A stretch of DNA of 64,000 nt from assembly GCF_017743975.1 (NCBI RefSeq), contig NZ_JAGHRC010000001.1, forward strand, positions 1,143,438 through 1,207,437, given 5' to 3'. The notes below the pieces were generated by a model. It made no database searches. It was not told the origin of the DNA and saw nothing but the letters and a program-made list of their open reading frames with translations. The stretch is from Ruegeria sp. R14_0. GTDB taxonomy: Bacteria > Pseudomonadota > Alphaproteobacteria > Rhodobacterales > Rhodobacteraceae. Shown here in pieces: positions 36,019 to 44,630 of the stretch. Within the stretch, counting starts at the first letter, position 1; each line of letters starts with the position of its first letter. Position numbers and translations under genes: made by a program.

Positions 36019-37533
36019 TCAGTCTCCTTTATGGTGAAACAAGCTACGAAACAGGTGCCGGATGTCCGGGCTGTCAAAACGCTGGAAGTTTGCGATCACG
36101 CGATCTCGCTCGGCCTTTTGGCGCTGATCCAGCACTGCAATCAGCCCACCGATGGACAGGGCCAGTTGCGCATCGGCACGTCCCTGCGTGTTGCTGTGTT
36201 GCTGAACAAAGCTGTGCAGCGCTTCTTGCTGGACCGAGAAGTCGTTGAACAATCCAAGATTATCTTGCAGCTTTTTCAATGGCTTGATGATCCTTTTAAA
36301 AGCTCTTGCATCGAAGAGTGGCGCAAAGAACTCCATCAGGTATCGCAGCTTCTTACAGTCGATCCGCAATTCGTGGACGTCTTCATCCGGAGTGTCCGGG
36401 GTGATGCTGCGCGCCAGTTTGCAAGTCTTGCGGTACCGCTTCCAGATCAGGGCACAGGCGTATTCATAAGCTGCTCGGTCGGCATTTGGGCCGGGTTGCA
36501 GGTTGCCGGGATCTGCGAACAGTTTGGCCAGTGTGGTCATCTGCTGGTCGTAAGCCTGCGAGCGAAACCGACGGGATAGACGGACAAGCGCCTGAGTGCG
36601 TTCCTTTTCGAACTGCTTGAACATGGCCCGCGCCCCGTCATGAAGCTGCGGCGGGATCAGGCGAAAGTAGTCTTCTTTTTCCAGCAGATAAACATCCAGG
36701 TCACGCACACGCCCGGTTGGGGCCATCAAGTCAGAGAACGCGCGTTTTAACTCTGCGGTCTGTTCCGGTGAAAACACTCCCTTGAACAAACTGATGACCG
36801 AGCGCACACGACGCAGTGAGACGCGGTAATCGTGCAAAAACTCGGTATCGATGTCTGCAATCACACCGGCCTCGTTCTGTCGGGCGACAGAGATGTAGGT
36901 GCGAATGATGTCGGTTGCGACCTCAATCGAAGGCTCTTGGGTGCCAATGCGGATTTCGGGCTTGGCCTTGTAGACCGTCAGATCCGGGAACACGGCGTTG
37001 AACAAAGGTTCGACCCCGGTGACGCCCGAAGCGGTTGTTTCGAGGTACTCGCACACGGTTTGGAACGCTCGATCATACCCACGCAAAGGTTGGGCTGCCA
37101 CAAGCGACACTTGTCCGCGATCCGAATACAGCGTCATCACCGTCCCGCGCACCTGCGTTTTCTGCAGGTCATCCAGAACGGCAAACGCACGATTTTCGAT
37201 CTGCCCTGCCCCAACGCTCATCAGAGCGCGTAGTTCGGGAAAATCGGCAAGGGCGTCCCGTACAGGTCCGGCGGGCAGGTTCTGTGCAAACTTTCCTTTT
37301 CCCTTGCACCTTTGCGAAATCGTTTCCCCATCTTTCAGCAGGTGCAGCGATCCGCCCGCTTCGATCAGGACTCTGCCCGACGCCCTGAGCGATTGGTCAT
37401 GACAATCCAAAAGCTCAAAGCGCTGCACTGGTTTGGCGTCATTCATCTTTGGCGTCAAACCCTTGAAGGATTTGGAGAATTTCACCTCGTCCAATGCGCC
37501 CGGAATAACGAAAAAACTGTTATTTCCGGGCAT
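36019..37533 (-). CDS. CHAD-domain protein, probable polyphosphate-binding
   Basis: In this 504-residue protein the C-terminal 290 residues form a CHAD helical domain: H234/R237/R241/R242 in EFLHDYRVSLRRVRS, and the second repeat H387/R390/K394/R397 in DVHELRIDCKKLRYL. These basic faces bind polyphosphate in characterised CHAD proteins, which localise to granules (established). The first 200 residues have a beta-rich character like a degenerate CYTH domain but lack ExExK (inference). The start ATG at 37533 overlaps the stop of the ribbon-helix-helix gene by one base (TGATG), so translation is coupled. Confidence 0.9.
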   Translation of the reverse strand: MPGNNSFFVIPGALDEVKFSKSFKGLTPKMNDAKPVQRFELLDCHDQSLRASGRVLIEAGGSLHLLKDGETISQRCKGKGKFAQNLPAGPVRDALADFPELRALMSVGAGQIENRAFAVLDDLQKTQVRGTVMTLYSDRGQVSLVAAQPLRGYDRAFQTVCEYLETTASGVTGVEPLFNAVFPDLTVYKAKPEIRIGTQEPSIEVATDIIRTYISVARQNEAGVIADIDTEFLHDYRVSLRRVRSVISLFKGVFSPEQTAELKRAFSDLMAPTGRVRDLDVYLLEKEDYFRLIPPQLHDGARAMFKQFEKERTQALVRLSRRFRSQAYDQQMTTLAKLFADPGNLQPGPNADRAAYEYACALIWKRYRKTCKLARSITPDTPDEDVHELRIDCKKLRYLMEFFAPLFDARAFKRIIKPLKKLQDNLGLFNDFSVQQEALHSFVQQHSNTQGRADAQLALSIGGLIAVLDQRQKAERDRVIANFQRFDSPDIRHLFRSLFHHKGD

Positions 37534-37718
37534 CAGGATTGACCCTTTCGCGACGAATCCAGGTAGTCGTTCACAAGGGTCTCCACGATTTTCTGAACAC
37601 TTGTCCCCTCTTCAATCGCCCTGATTTTCAGCGCTTTCAGCGTTTTCCCGTCTAAACGCAGGGACGTGTTCTTCTTGCCTTTGTCGGGCTTTTCCGTGGC
37701 GTCCTTGTTTTTGGGCAT
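37533..37718 (-). CDS. Ribbon-helix-helix DNA-binding protein, first gene of the CHAD-ParA-CYTH operon
   Basis: This 61-residue protein has a lysine-rich flexible N-terminus (residues 1-16), then a beta strand NTSLRLDG and two helices (TLKALKIRAIEEG and SVQKIVETLVNDYL), the MetJ/Arc ribbon-helix-helix pattern. This layout resembles ParG, the RHH partner of ParF, whose mobile tail stimulates its ATPase. I chose the ATG at 37718 because GAGG lies six bases upstream; the ATG at 37730 has no site and lies in an inverted repeat. That repeat covers the ribosome-binding site and is a likely self-binding operator. Confidence 0.82.
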   Translation of the reverse strand: MPKNKDATEKPDKGKKNTSLRLDGKTLKALKIRAIEEGTSVQKIVETLVNDYLDSSRKGQS

Positions 37719-37722
37719 TGGC

Positions 37723-37752
37723 GACCTCATGACAGCATGACGTCATGAGGTC
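37723..37752. promoter_or_regulatory. Perfect 11-bp inverted repeat over the RHH gene ribosome-binding site, probable autoregulatory operator
   Basis: GACCTCATGAC at 37723-37733 is mirrored by GTCATGAGGTC at 37742-37752 with spacer AGCATGAC, which itself repeats CATGAC. Three CATGAC half-sites, two direct and one inverted, therefore occur within 20 bases. Arrays of short repeats next to the start are how RHH repressors such as ParG and CopG bind. The left arm contains the Shine-Dalgarno sequence of the RHH gene. Confidence 0.7.
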
Positions 37753-37866
37753 ATATTCCAGAAAGCAAATCAATGACTATTTCGCCTGTACCAACCTGAC
37801 GTCGTGTTTCAGCCTGCCGTCAAAACTATCCGATGACTCTTTTGGGTCACCCAGCTAAGACGAGGC

Positions 37867-38214
37867 ATGTCTGATCCTGTCTCGTCGATCCGCAATCTGG
37901 GCCCGGCCTTCGAAGAGTCTTGCGCCCGCGCAGGCATCCACTCGGCGCAAGAGTTGCGCGCAATGGGAGCCGATGAAGCCTATGCCCGATTGCTGCAGGC
38001 AGGCACCCGGCCGCATTTCATTGGTTACTATGTGTTGGTGATGGGGTTGCAGGGGCGTCCGTGGAACGATTGCAAAGGCGAGGAAAAGAAAGCGCTGCGC
38101 AAAAAGTTTGATGCGATCAAGTCCAACGTCAGCACCGCACCAGAAAGCCGGATGATCGCTGATCTGGATGCGATTGGTGTTCGGGTGGCACCGAAAGACC
38201 TTAGAGAGATCTGA
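37867..38214 (+). CDS. TfoX/Sxy C-terminal-domain protein
   Basis: This 115-residue protein has the TfoX C-terminal helical domain (residues 5-85): IRNLGPAFEESCARAGI and SAQELRAMGADEAYARLLQAG form a helix-hairpin-helix-like fold. The N-terminal TfoX domain that regulates competence elsewhere is absent, so a competence role should not be assumed. It is divergent from the RHH operon with about 115 bases between; whether they share regulation is unknown. Confidence 0.85.
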   Translation: MSDPVSSIRNLGPAFEESCARAGIHSAQELRAMGADEAYARLLQAGTRPHFIGYYVLVMGLQGRPWNDCKGEEKKALRKKFDAIKSNVSTAPESRMIADLDAIGVRVAPKDLREI

Positions 38215-38224
38215 AAACAAAAAT

Positions 38225-38248
38225 GGCCGCACCCGGTTGGATGCGGCC
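38225..38248 (-). terminator. Terminator of ndk
   Basis: GGCCGCA (38225-38231) and TGCGGCC (38242-38248) form a 7-bp stem. On the minus strand it is followed by ATTTTTGTTTTC, a T-rich tract ending at the TfoX stop. It lies 22 bases after the ndk stop. Confidence 0.8.
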
Positions 38249-38270
38249 CTTAGACTTGTCAGGCGACCGA

Positions 38271-38693
38271 TTAGCCGACCAGTTCGATGCCCGAGAAGAA
38301 GTAGGCGATCTCAACTGCTGCGGTTTCCGGTGCGTCCGAACCGTGGACCGAGTTTTCGCCAACCGATTCAGCGAACTCGGCGCGGATGGTGCCGGGTGCG
38401 GCGTCTGCGGGGTTGGTTGCGCCCATGACTTCACGGTTCTTGGCAATGGCGCCTTCGCCTTCCAGAACCTGAACAACGACCGGAGCCGACGACATGAATT
38501 CGCACAGTTCGTCATAGAACGGACGCTCGGCGTGCACTTCGTAGAACTTGCCGGCTTGTTCCTTGGTCATGTGGATGCGCTTTTGCGCAACGATGCGCAG
38601 GCCGGCCTCTTCGAACTTGGCGTTGATTTTGCCAGTCAGGTTGCGGCGGGTTGCATCGGGTTTGATGATCGAGAATGTGCGTTCCAGTGCCAT
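38271..38693 (-). CDS. ndk: Nucleoside diphosphate kinase
   Basis: This 140-residue cytoplasmic enzyme balances nucleoside triphosphates. K11 is in [11 protein letters not shown] and the phospho-histidine is H117 in GENSVHGSD. The length is standard. It stands alone with its own terminator. It lies near the polyphosphate-related operon on the same strand but is separated from it by the divergent TfoX gene. Confidence 0.98.
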   Translation of the reverse strand: MALERTFSIIKPDATRRNLTGKINAKFEEAGLRIVAQKRIHMTKEQAGKFYEVHAERPFYDELCEFMSSAPVVVQVLEGEGAIAKNREVMGATNPADAAPGTIRAEFAESVGENSVHGSDAPETAAVEIAYFFSGIELVG

Positions 38694-38807
38694 GTCGGCC
38701 TCTCCTTACAATGTGGCGCGAGCGCCGCGCCGAAATCCATCGCGCGCCGCCTAACACGGTATGTGCCTCATGAAAAGTGGAATGATTGCGCCTAAGGCGA
38801 TTGACGA

Positions 38808-40010
38808 TCAGATTGTGTCCGGCAAGGGCTGCGTTGCGTCGACACGGCGGACGTAAAGCACAGCGAGCAGACCAATAAAGCTGCTGACGAACATCATGCC
38901 AAGAACCAGAAACGGCCCGTTCTCAGGGCTGACGAAAGCGCCCGTCAGCGTGGTCAGAACCGCACCCAGAGCAACGATCATAGCGCCGGAAAGCCCGGCC
39001 GCACTGCCCGCTAGTTTCGGGCGCACAGACATGACCCCGGCTGACGCATTGGCATTGGTCAGGCCGTTGCCGAATCCGACACAAATGGCAGACCCAAAGA
39101 ACACCCAAACCGAGCCGTGACCCGCGGCAAAAAGAACCAATCCACAGAACGGTCCGATTGAGGCGACCAGCCGCCCGATCAGGATCATCGTGGTCAGCTT
39201 TGTGCGCGCGGCGATACGGCCAGTGATGAAATTGCCCACCATGAAACCGCCGGTGATGATCCCAATCCCAAGTCCCAGCATCGCCGGGCTCAGGTCAAAC
39301 CACGCAGCCGCGACCAGCGGCGCGCCCGTGATGAAGCTATAGAATGCTCCGATCGAGAAGGAAGCGCAGAGCGCATAGCCCCAGAACCGGCGCGCGCGGA
39401 ACAGGTGCGGGTACTCTTTTAGCTGGGCCGCAAAGGTTGCGGATCGGTTCGTGTTCGTCTCGCCCAAATCGGCCCATAACAGCACCAGCATTCCTGCCCC
39501 CAGAACCGAGTACAGAATGAACCCGGCCCGCCAACCGAAGAGCACATCCAGCGCACCGCCCAGCATCGGACCAAGCATCGGAGCCAACGCCATCGCCATC
39601 GCAACATAGCCCAGCTTGCTGGCCGCCTCGTTCGGCTCATAAAGATCCCTGATCGAGGCGCTGGACAGTACAGGCCCGGCCACGACAGCGGCTTGCAACA
39701 GGCGGAAGCCCAGAAACACCCAGATCGACTCGGCCAGGACACAGCCCACTGAGGCCACCGCGAAAATCGCCATACAGATCAACAGGATTGGTCTGCGACC
39801 ATAGCGATCAGACAACGGCCCCATGATCAGTTGCAGCACCGCAGAGATCGCCAGATAGCCCGCAACAGACAGGTTGATCAGGCCATAATCCACCTGAAAA
39901 TCGTCGGCCATACGCGCCAGCGATGGCAGGAACATATTCAGCGACAGCACGGATAGCGCCGTGGCAAAGATCAATGTGACCAGTGAAGGGGGCGTCTGAG
40001 CCGCGCGCAT
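38808..40010 (-). CDS. Bcr/CflA-family multidrug efflux MFS transporter
   Basis: This 400-residue carrier has 12 predicted membrane segments. The MFS signature GPLSDRYGRRPILL lies between helices 2 and 3, and the early LPSLARMADDFQVDYGLINLSVAGYL is typical of the Bcr/CflA drug:proton antiporter group (bicyclomycin, chloramphenicol, sulfonamides in relatives). It is monocistronic. The 108 bases upstream, shared with the divergent ABC-F gene, show no clear operator. Confidence 0.9.
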   Translation of the reverse strand: MRAAQTPPSLVTLIFATALSVLSLNMFLPSLARMADDFQVDYGLINLSVAGYLAISAVLQLIMGPLSDRYGRRPILLICMAIFAVASVGCVLAESIWVFLGFRLLQAAVVAGPVLSSASIRDLYEPNEAASKLGYVAMAMALAPMLGPMLGGALDVLFGWRAGFILYSVLGAGMLVLLWADLGETNTNRSATFAAQLKEYPHLFRARRFWGYALCASFSIGAFYSFITGAPLVAAAWFDLSPAMLGLGIGIITGGFMVGNFITGRIAARTKLTTMILIGRLVASIGPFCGLVLFAAGHGSVWVFFGSAICVGFGNGLTNANASAGVMSVRPKLAGSAAGLSGAMIVALGAVLTTLTGAFVSPENGPFLVLGMMFVSSFIGLLAVLYVRRVDATQPLPDTI

Positions 40011-40118
40011 GATGCAAACCGTTTCACAAAAGCAAACGACACAGCGCTAACACATCACCCCCGGTTTGAACATGCCAAGCCGCTGGCGGCGGCATAAAGG
40101 CTCTGCTAAGAGCGCGTC

Positions 40119-41972
40119 ATGCTACGGATCGAAGACATAACTTATGCCGTTGAAGGCCGCCCGCTGTTCGATGGGGCCAGTGCGACAATTCCCGATGGTC
40201 ACAAGGTCGGCCTTGTGGGAAGGAACGGTACGGGAAAAACCACTCTGTTCCGACTGATCCGGGGCGAACTGGCGCTGGAATCGGGAAACATATCGATCCC
40301 CAAACGCGCCCGTATTGGCGGGGTGGCGCAAGAGGTGCCCTCGTCCGATGTCTCGCTGATCAACACCGTGCTGGCCGCGGACACCGAACGCAGCGCGCTG
40401 ATGGCCGAGGCGGACACCGCCACCGATCCGGCCCGCATTGCCGAGATCCAGACCCGTCTGGCCGATATCGACGCCTGGTCGGCCGAGGCTCGCGCGGCCT
40501 CGATCCTCAAAGGGCTGGGATTTGACGATGACGACCAGCTGCGCCCCTGCTCGGATTTCTCGGGCGGCTGGCGGATGCGTGTCGCTTTGGCCGCCGTGCT
40601 GTTTTCGCAGCCTGATCTGTTGCTGCTGGATGAGCCGACCAACTACCTGGATCTCGAAGGTGCGCTGTGGCTGGAGAGCTATCTGGCCAAATATCCGCAT
40701 ACGGTCATCATCATCAGCCACGATAGAGGGCTGCTGAATCGCGCAGTGGGCTCGATCCTGCATCTGGAAGACCGCAAGCTGACCTATTACGCGGTGCCTT
40801 ACGACAAGTTCGCAGAACGCCGTGCCGAACGGTTGGCGCAGGCGGAATCGGAAAACGCCAAGGCCAAGGCCCGCATCGCCCACCTGCAAAGTTTTGTGGA
40901 CCGGTTTCGTGCAAAAGCGTCCAAAGCCGTGCAGGCGCAATCTCGCCTCAAGATGATCGAGCGCATCCAACTGGTCTCGACCCCGCAAGAAGCCGCCCTG
41001 CGCGCCTTCAGCTTCCCGGAACCCGAAGAGCTATCTCCTCCGATCATCAATCTGGAAGGCGGCGTCACGGGTTACGGTGAAACCGAAGTGCTGCGTCGCC
41101 TCAACCTGCGGATCGATCAGGATGACCGGATCGCGCTGCTAGGTAAGAACGGTCAGGGCAAATCGACCCTGTCCAAACTGCTGTCGGACCGCCTGCCCTT
41201 GATGGCGGGCAAGATGACGCGCAGCAACAAGCTGCGGATCGGCTATTTTGCGCAGCATCAGGTGGATGAGCTCTATGTGGATGAAACGCCCTTTGACCAT
41301 ATGCGCCGCCTGCGCCCCGATGAGGCTCCGGGCAAATGGCGCGCGCGTCTGGCCGGGTTCGGGCTGAACGCGGATCAGGCGGAAACGCTGGTCGGTCGCT
41401 TGTCTGGGGGACAAAAAGCGCGCCTGTCGCTGCTCATCGCCACCATCGACGCGCCGCATATGCTGATCCTTGATGAGCCGACCAACCACCTGGACATCGA
41501 AAGCCGCGAGGCGCTGGTTGAAGCGCTGACCGCCTATTCCGGTGCAGTGGTTCTGGTCAGCCACGACATGCACTTGCTGTCGCTGGTGGCAGACCGGCTA
41601 TGGCTGGTCTCGGATAGCACCGTGAAACCTTTTGAGGGCGACTTGGAATCCTATCGCGCCATGCTGTTGTCGCGCGACAAGCCGGTGAAAGAAAAACCGC
41701 AGGCGGCCAAGCCCAAGCGCCCCTCGCGCGAGGCGATGCTGGCCCTGCGTGCGGATTTGCGCAAATGCGAGGACCGGATCGAGAAACTGACCGACATGCA
41801 CGACAAGCTGTCTGCCAAACTGGCCGATCCCGCACTGTACGAGGATGACAAGATCAACGATCTGGAAGCCTGGAACCGCAAGTTTGCCGAGGTGGTCGAA
41901 GCGATGCAAAAAGCCGAGGCGCTATGGGTCGCAGCCGCCGAACGATTGGAACAAGCCGAGAGAGCAGCATGA
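40119..41972 (+). CDS. ABC-F family ATPase (YheS/Uup-like)
   Basis: This 617-residue soluble protein has two ABC domains and no membrane segments. Walker A motifs are GRNGTGKTT and GKNGQGKST; signatures are FSGGWRMR and LSGGQKAR; Walker B motifs are LLLLDEPTNYLD and LILDEPTNHLD. The charged linker near residue 240-290 (YDKFAERRAERLAQ...) and a C-terminal coiled coil (about 550-615) are ABC-F features. Such proteins act on the ribosome; a housekeeping translation factor is more likely than antibiotic resistance. The stop overlaps the marC start. Confidence 0.93.
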   Translation: MLRIEDITYAVEGRPLFDGASATIPDGHKVGLVGRNGTGKTTLFRLIRGELALESGNISIPKRARIGGVAQEVPSSDVSLINTVLAADTERSALMAEADTATDPARIAEIQTRLADIDAWSAEARAASILKGLGFDDDDQLRPCSDFSGGWRMRVALAAVLFSQPDLLLLDEPTNYLDLEGALWLESYLAKYPHTVIIISHDRGLLNRAVGSILHLEDRKLTYYAVPYDKFAERRAERLAQAESENAKAKARIAHLQSFVDRFRAKASKAVQAQSRLKMIERIQLVSTPQEAALRAFSFPEPEELSPPIINLEGGVTGYGETEVLRRLNLRIDQDDRIALLGKNGQGKSTLSKLLSDRLPLMAGKMTRSNKLRIGYFAQHQVDELYVDETPFDHMRRLRPDEAPGKWRARLAGFGLNADQAETLVGRLSGGQKARLSLLIATIDAPHMLILDEPTNHLDIESREALVEALTAYSGAVVLVSHDMHLLSLVADRLWLVSDSTVKPFEGDLESYRAMLLSRDKPVKEKPQAAKPKRPSREAMLALRADLRKCEDRIEKLTDMHDKLSAKLADPALYEDDKINDLEAWNRKFAEVVEAMQKAEALWVAAAERLEQAERAA

Positions 41973-42589
41973 TCGAACTGGCTTTCTTCGTAACAGCGTT
42001 TACCACGATGTTCGTCGTGATCGATCCGTTTGGCACCACGCCGATCTTCGTCGCTCTGACCCAAGATATGGATCCGGCGACCCGTCGGAAAACCGCGATC
42101 CGCAGTTGCCTGACCGCGGTGTGCATTCTGGTTGCCTTTGCCGCTTTTGGTGAGGCTGTTCTGGGCTTTGTCGGCATTTCAATGGAGGCGTTCCGCGTAG
42201 CCGGTGGGGCGCTGCTGTTTCTGACGGCCTTGGACATGCTGTTCGACCGTCGCACCAAACGCCGCGAGGATCGCGCTGAGGAAGAAGAGCATCCCGACCC
42301 TTCGGTCTTTCCATTGGCCATTCCTTTGATCGCGGGGCCGGGATCGATTGCAACGATCATCCTGCTGGCGGGCCAAAATCCGGGCATTCAAGGCATCGCC
42401 GCCGCCTGCGCCGTCATGCTGGCGGTTATGGCCGTCGTCTTCGTTTTCTTTCTGGCTGGCGGGATGATCGCGCGAATTCTGGGCAAAACCGGACTGAATG
42501 TGCTGACGCGACTGCTGGGCATGCTGCTGGCGGCGCTGTCGGTGCAATTCATTTTGGACGGCCTAAAGGCCTTTGGATTCGCGTCGTAA
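41969..42589 (+). CDS. MarC family integral membrane protein
   Basis: This 206-residue protein has six membrane segments and opens MIELAFFVTAFTTMFVVIDPFGTTPIF, the MarC N-terminal motif. The repeat-like LAIPLIAGPGSIATII is also conserved. Despite the name, MarC proteins are not proven to confer multiple antibiotic resistance; function is open. I chose the ATG at 41969, which overlaps the ABC-F stop as ATGA. Confidence 0.93.
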   Translation: MIELAFFVTAFTTMFVVIDPFGTTPIFVALTQDMDPATRRKTAIRSCLTAVCILVAFAAFGEAVLGFVGISMEAFRVAGGALLFLTALDMLFDRRTKRREDRAEEEEHPDPSVFPLAIPLIAGPGSIATIILLAGQNPGIQGIAAACAVMLAVMAVVFVFFLAGGMIARILGKTGLNVLTRLLGMLLAALSVQFILDGLKAFGFAS

Positions 42590-42630
42590 ATCCCCATATA
42601 CAGTTTAGGAAATCTGTTTGGGGTTACGGC

Positions 42631-43212
42631 ATGGACGGCGACAATATTGCACGGATTGCGTATTTGGGACTGCTGGGCGCGGCGGTCGTCGCGTGGTTCA
42701 TCTCGCAGAACCGACAATCGCTGGGCAAAACGATGCAGCAGGCCATGGCGTGGGTCTTTATCTTTATCGGCGTGATTGCCGTGGTGGGCCTGTGGGAAGA
42801 CATTCGTACAACCGTCTCCCCTGCCCCGCAAATGACGGTGACCGGCCAGACCATCGAAGTGCCGCGCGCGCATGACGGGCATTACTATCTGCCGATAGAG
42901 GTAAACGGCCAACCGATCACCTTTCTGGTCGACACCGGCGCAAGCCAGATTGTCCTCAGCTCGCAAGACGCCGAGCGTATAGGCATCGACCCCGATCAGC
43001 TGAACTATTTCGGCCGGGCCAACACGGCCAATGGTCAGGTTCGAACCGCGCCGGTGAGCCTGGATACGCTGAGCCTAGGGCCGATCACGGACCGCAATAT
43101 CTCGGCCTGGGTGAACGAGGGTGAGTTGAACAAGTCCCTGCTGGGTATGGATTACCTGCACCGTTTTTCGAATATCCAGTTCGCCAATGGCCGCCTGCTG
43201 CTGTCGCGTTAA
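42631..43212 (+). CDS. Membrane-anchored retropepsin-like aspartic protease (clan AA, TIGR02281 type)
   Basis: This 193-residue protein has two membrane helices (about residues 5-24 and 38-55) and then a single retropepsin-like domain with the catalytic motif LVDTGASQIVLS (D101). Retropepsins work as dimers, one aspartate per chain, so it probably dimerises in the periplasm. LLGMDYLHRF and the final strand NGRLLL are the family's flap and end motifs. Its substrate is unknown. It follows marC by 41 bases. Confidence 0.9.
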   Translation: MDGDNIARIAYLGLLGAAVVAWFISQNRQSLGKTMQQAMAWVFIFIGVIAVVGLWEDIRTTVSPAPQMTVTGQTIEVPRAHDGHYYLPIEVNGQPITFLVDTGASQIVLSSQDAERIGIDPDQLNYFGRANTANGQVRTAPVSLDTLSLGPITDRNISAWVNEGELNKSLLGMDYLHRFSNIQFANGRLLLSR

Positions 43213-43239
43213 GGCGCCAGCACTGCTTTTCACAATTGA

Positions 43240-43254
43240 GAACAAAATAAGAAC
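43240..43254 (+). promoter_or_regulatory. LexA (SOS) box upstream of imuA
   Basis: GAAC-AAAATAA-GAAC is an exact match to the alphaproteobacterial LexA site GAAC-N7-GAAC. It lies 17 bases upstream of the imuA ATG. No other exact match in either orientation was noticed in the intergenic regions. Confidence 0.85.
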
Positions 43255-43270
43255 ATGCTACCTTGAAAGC

Positions 43271-43891
43271 ATGTCTACACATCTTATTGGCCGCAAACCC
43301 GCGCGTGAGGTGCCGGGGATTGACCTTCATCCGCAGATCCGACTGCAACTGGCCCGCGTGCACGAGGCCTGCGGGCCAGCCCGGCGCAGCTTTGCCATGT
43401 GGCTGGCAGGTCAGGCGCAGGGACCGGTGCTATGGATTTCGCCCGCGTGGGAACCCGGCCAGCTGAACCCCGATGGGATGATGGCCTTTGCCGATCCCGC
43501 TCGCTTTATCTTTGTGCGCCCGACCCGGTCCGAGGACCTGCTGTGGTGCATCGAAGAGGCGTTGCGCAGCGGGGCCATCCCGCTGATCATCGGTGATCTG
43601 CCGGGCGCGCCGGGGCTGACGCCGATACGACGGATGCATCTGGCCGCTGAACAGGGCGGCGCGATGGGGCGGGCTCCGCTGGGGTTGCTGCTCACACCCG
43701 GCGACGGCGGTGCGCAAGGGGTCGAGACGCGCTGGCACATGGCCGCCGATCACCGGGAAGAGGCCCGCCGCTGGACCCTGACCCGCCGCCGCGCCCGTGC
43801 CCTGCCCCCGGTCAGCTGGCACGCCACCCAGACCAAACCGCGCGCCGGCCTGCACCTGCAGCAGATCACTACAGAGGACACACCCTTGTGA
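43271..43891 (+). CDS. imuA: ImuA family protein (SOS mutagenesis), without adjacent imuB
   Basis: This 206-residue protein resembles the RecA-like ImuA fold: ARFIFVRPTRSEDLLWCIEEALRSGAIPLIIGDL matches the conserved core, while no Walker A is visible, as is usual in ImuA. ImuA acts with ImuB and the polymerase DnaE2 in damage-induced mutagenesis. The exact LexA box 17 bases upstream strongly supports the call. I chose the ATG at 43271 just after that box. Normally imuB and dnaE2 follow directly; here a YceI gene follows after 62 bases. The C-terminus, rich in Arg and Thr, looks complete. Confidence 0.8.
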   Translation: MSTHLIGRKPAREVPGIDLHPQIRLQLARVHEACGPARRSFAMWLAGQAQGPVLWISPAWEPGQLNPDGMMAFADPARFIFVRPTRSEDLLWCIEEALRSGAIPLIIGDLPGAPGLTPIRRMHLAAEQGGAMGRAPLGLLLTPGDGGAQGVETRWHMAADHREEARRWTLTRRRARALPPVSWHATQTKPRAGLHLQQITTEDTPL

Positions 43892-43953
43892 TCATACGCT
43901 CTTCACACCAGTTGTGACTGGCCAAAGCACAGGGTGCGCCCTAGCGTTTCGGT

Positions 43954-44550
43954 ATGCGCACGTTGACAAGACGCTCTTTGATCGCTGGGCTTGCTGCCCT
44001 GCCCCTGGCCCCCAAAGCCCGGGCCGCACTGGTTCCGTACACCCTGTCACTGGCCGGAACCTCAGTTGGCTTTTCCTTTGTGCTGTCTGGAATCCCACAA
44101 TCCGGGACGATGCCAATCCAATCCGCAAACATCCAGATCGACACCGAGCAGTTGCAAGACAGCCAGGTCTCTGTCGCGATGAACGTGGCCGCTGCACGCA
44201 CACGGCTGCCCTTTGCCCGCGGCCCTATGCTGAGCGAAAGCGTCCTGAACGCGCAGCAGTTCCCCGCCATCACCTTTCAATCCACCCGAATACAGCTGGG
44301 CCCGACCGGCCGTATCTCGGAAGGCGCGACCATTACCGGAGACCTGACCTTGCGCGGGGTCACACGCCCGGTCACGCTGCAGGCCAACTTGTACCGCAAA
44401 CCCGGCACAGAGGCGGATGACCTGAGCACTCTGTCGATCCTTCTGTCCGGCGCACTGGACAGGCACGAATATGGCGCTTCCGGCTATCCCGATCTGGTCG
44501 CAGATACGGTCTCGTTGAACATCCGCGCGGAACTGATGCGCAACACCTGA
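43954..44550 (+). CDS. YceI-family periplasmic protein
   Basis: This 198-residue exported lipocalin-like protein probably binds isoprenoid-type lipids. The N-terminus MRTLTRRSLIAGLAALPLAPKARA is a twin-arginine-type signal. The YceI core has VGFSFVLSG, FPAITFQST and GDLTLRGVTRPVTL, with the final Y/D-rich SGYPDLVADTVSL. It follows imuA by 62 bases, but a functional link is doubtful. Confidence 0.9.
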   Translation: MRTLTRRSLIAGLAALPLAPKARAALVPYTLSLAGTSVGFSFVLSGIPQSGTMPIQSANIQIDTEQLQDSQVSVAMNVAAARTRLPFARGPMLSESVLNAQQFPAITFQSTRIQLGPTGRISEGATITGDLTLRGVTRPVTLQANLYRKPGTEADDLSTLSILLSGALDRHEYGASGYPDLVADTVSLNIRAELMRNT

Positions 44551-44630
44551 CTGCCCGAGGGCAAAAAACGACGCGCAAAGGTCGAATAAGCACGCGCAGC
44601 GCTGGCGGATAGGGTAATGCTGGCCCCACT

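Noticed and set aside
37867..38214. TfoX-type gene as a competence regulator
   Set aside because: Only the C-terminal domain is present, and no competence genes are in the window.
41969..42589. MarC taken as an antibiotic-resistance gene
   Set aside because: The family name is historical; a role in multiple antibiotic resistance has not been confirmed.
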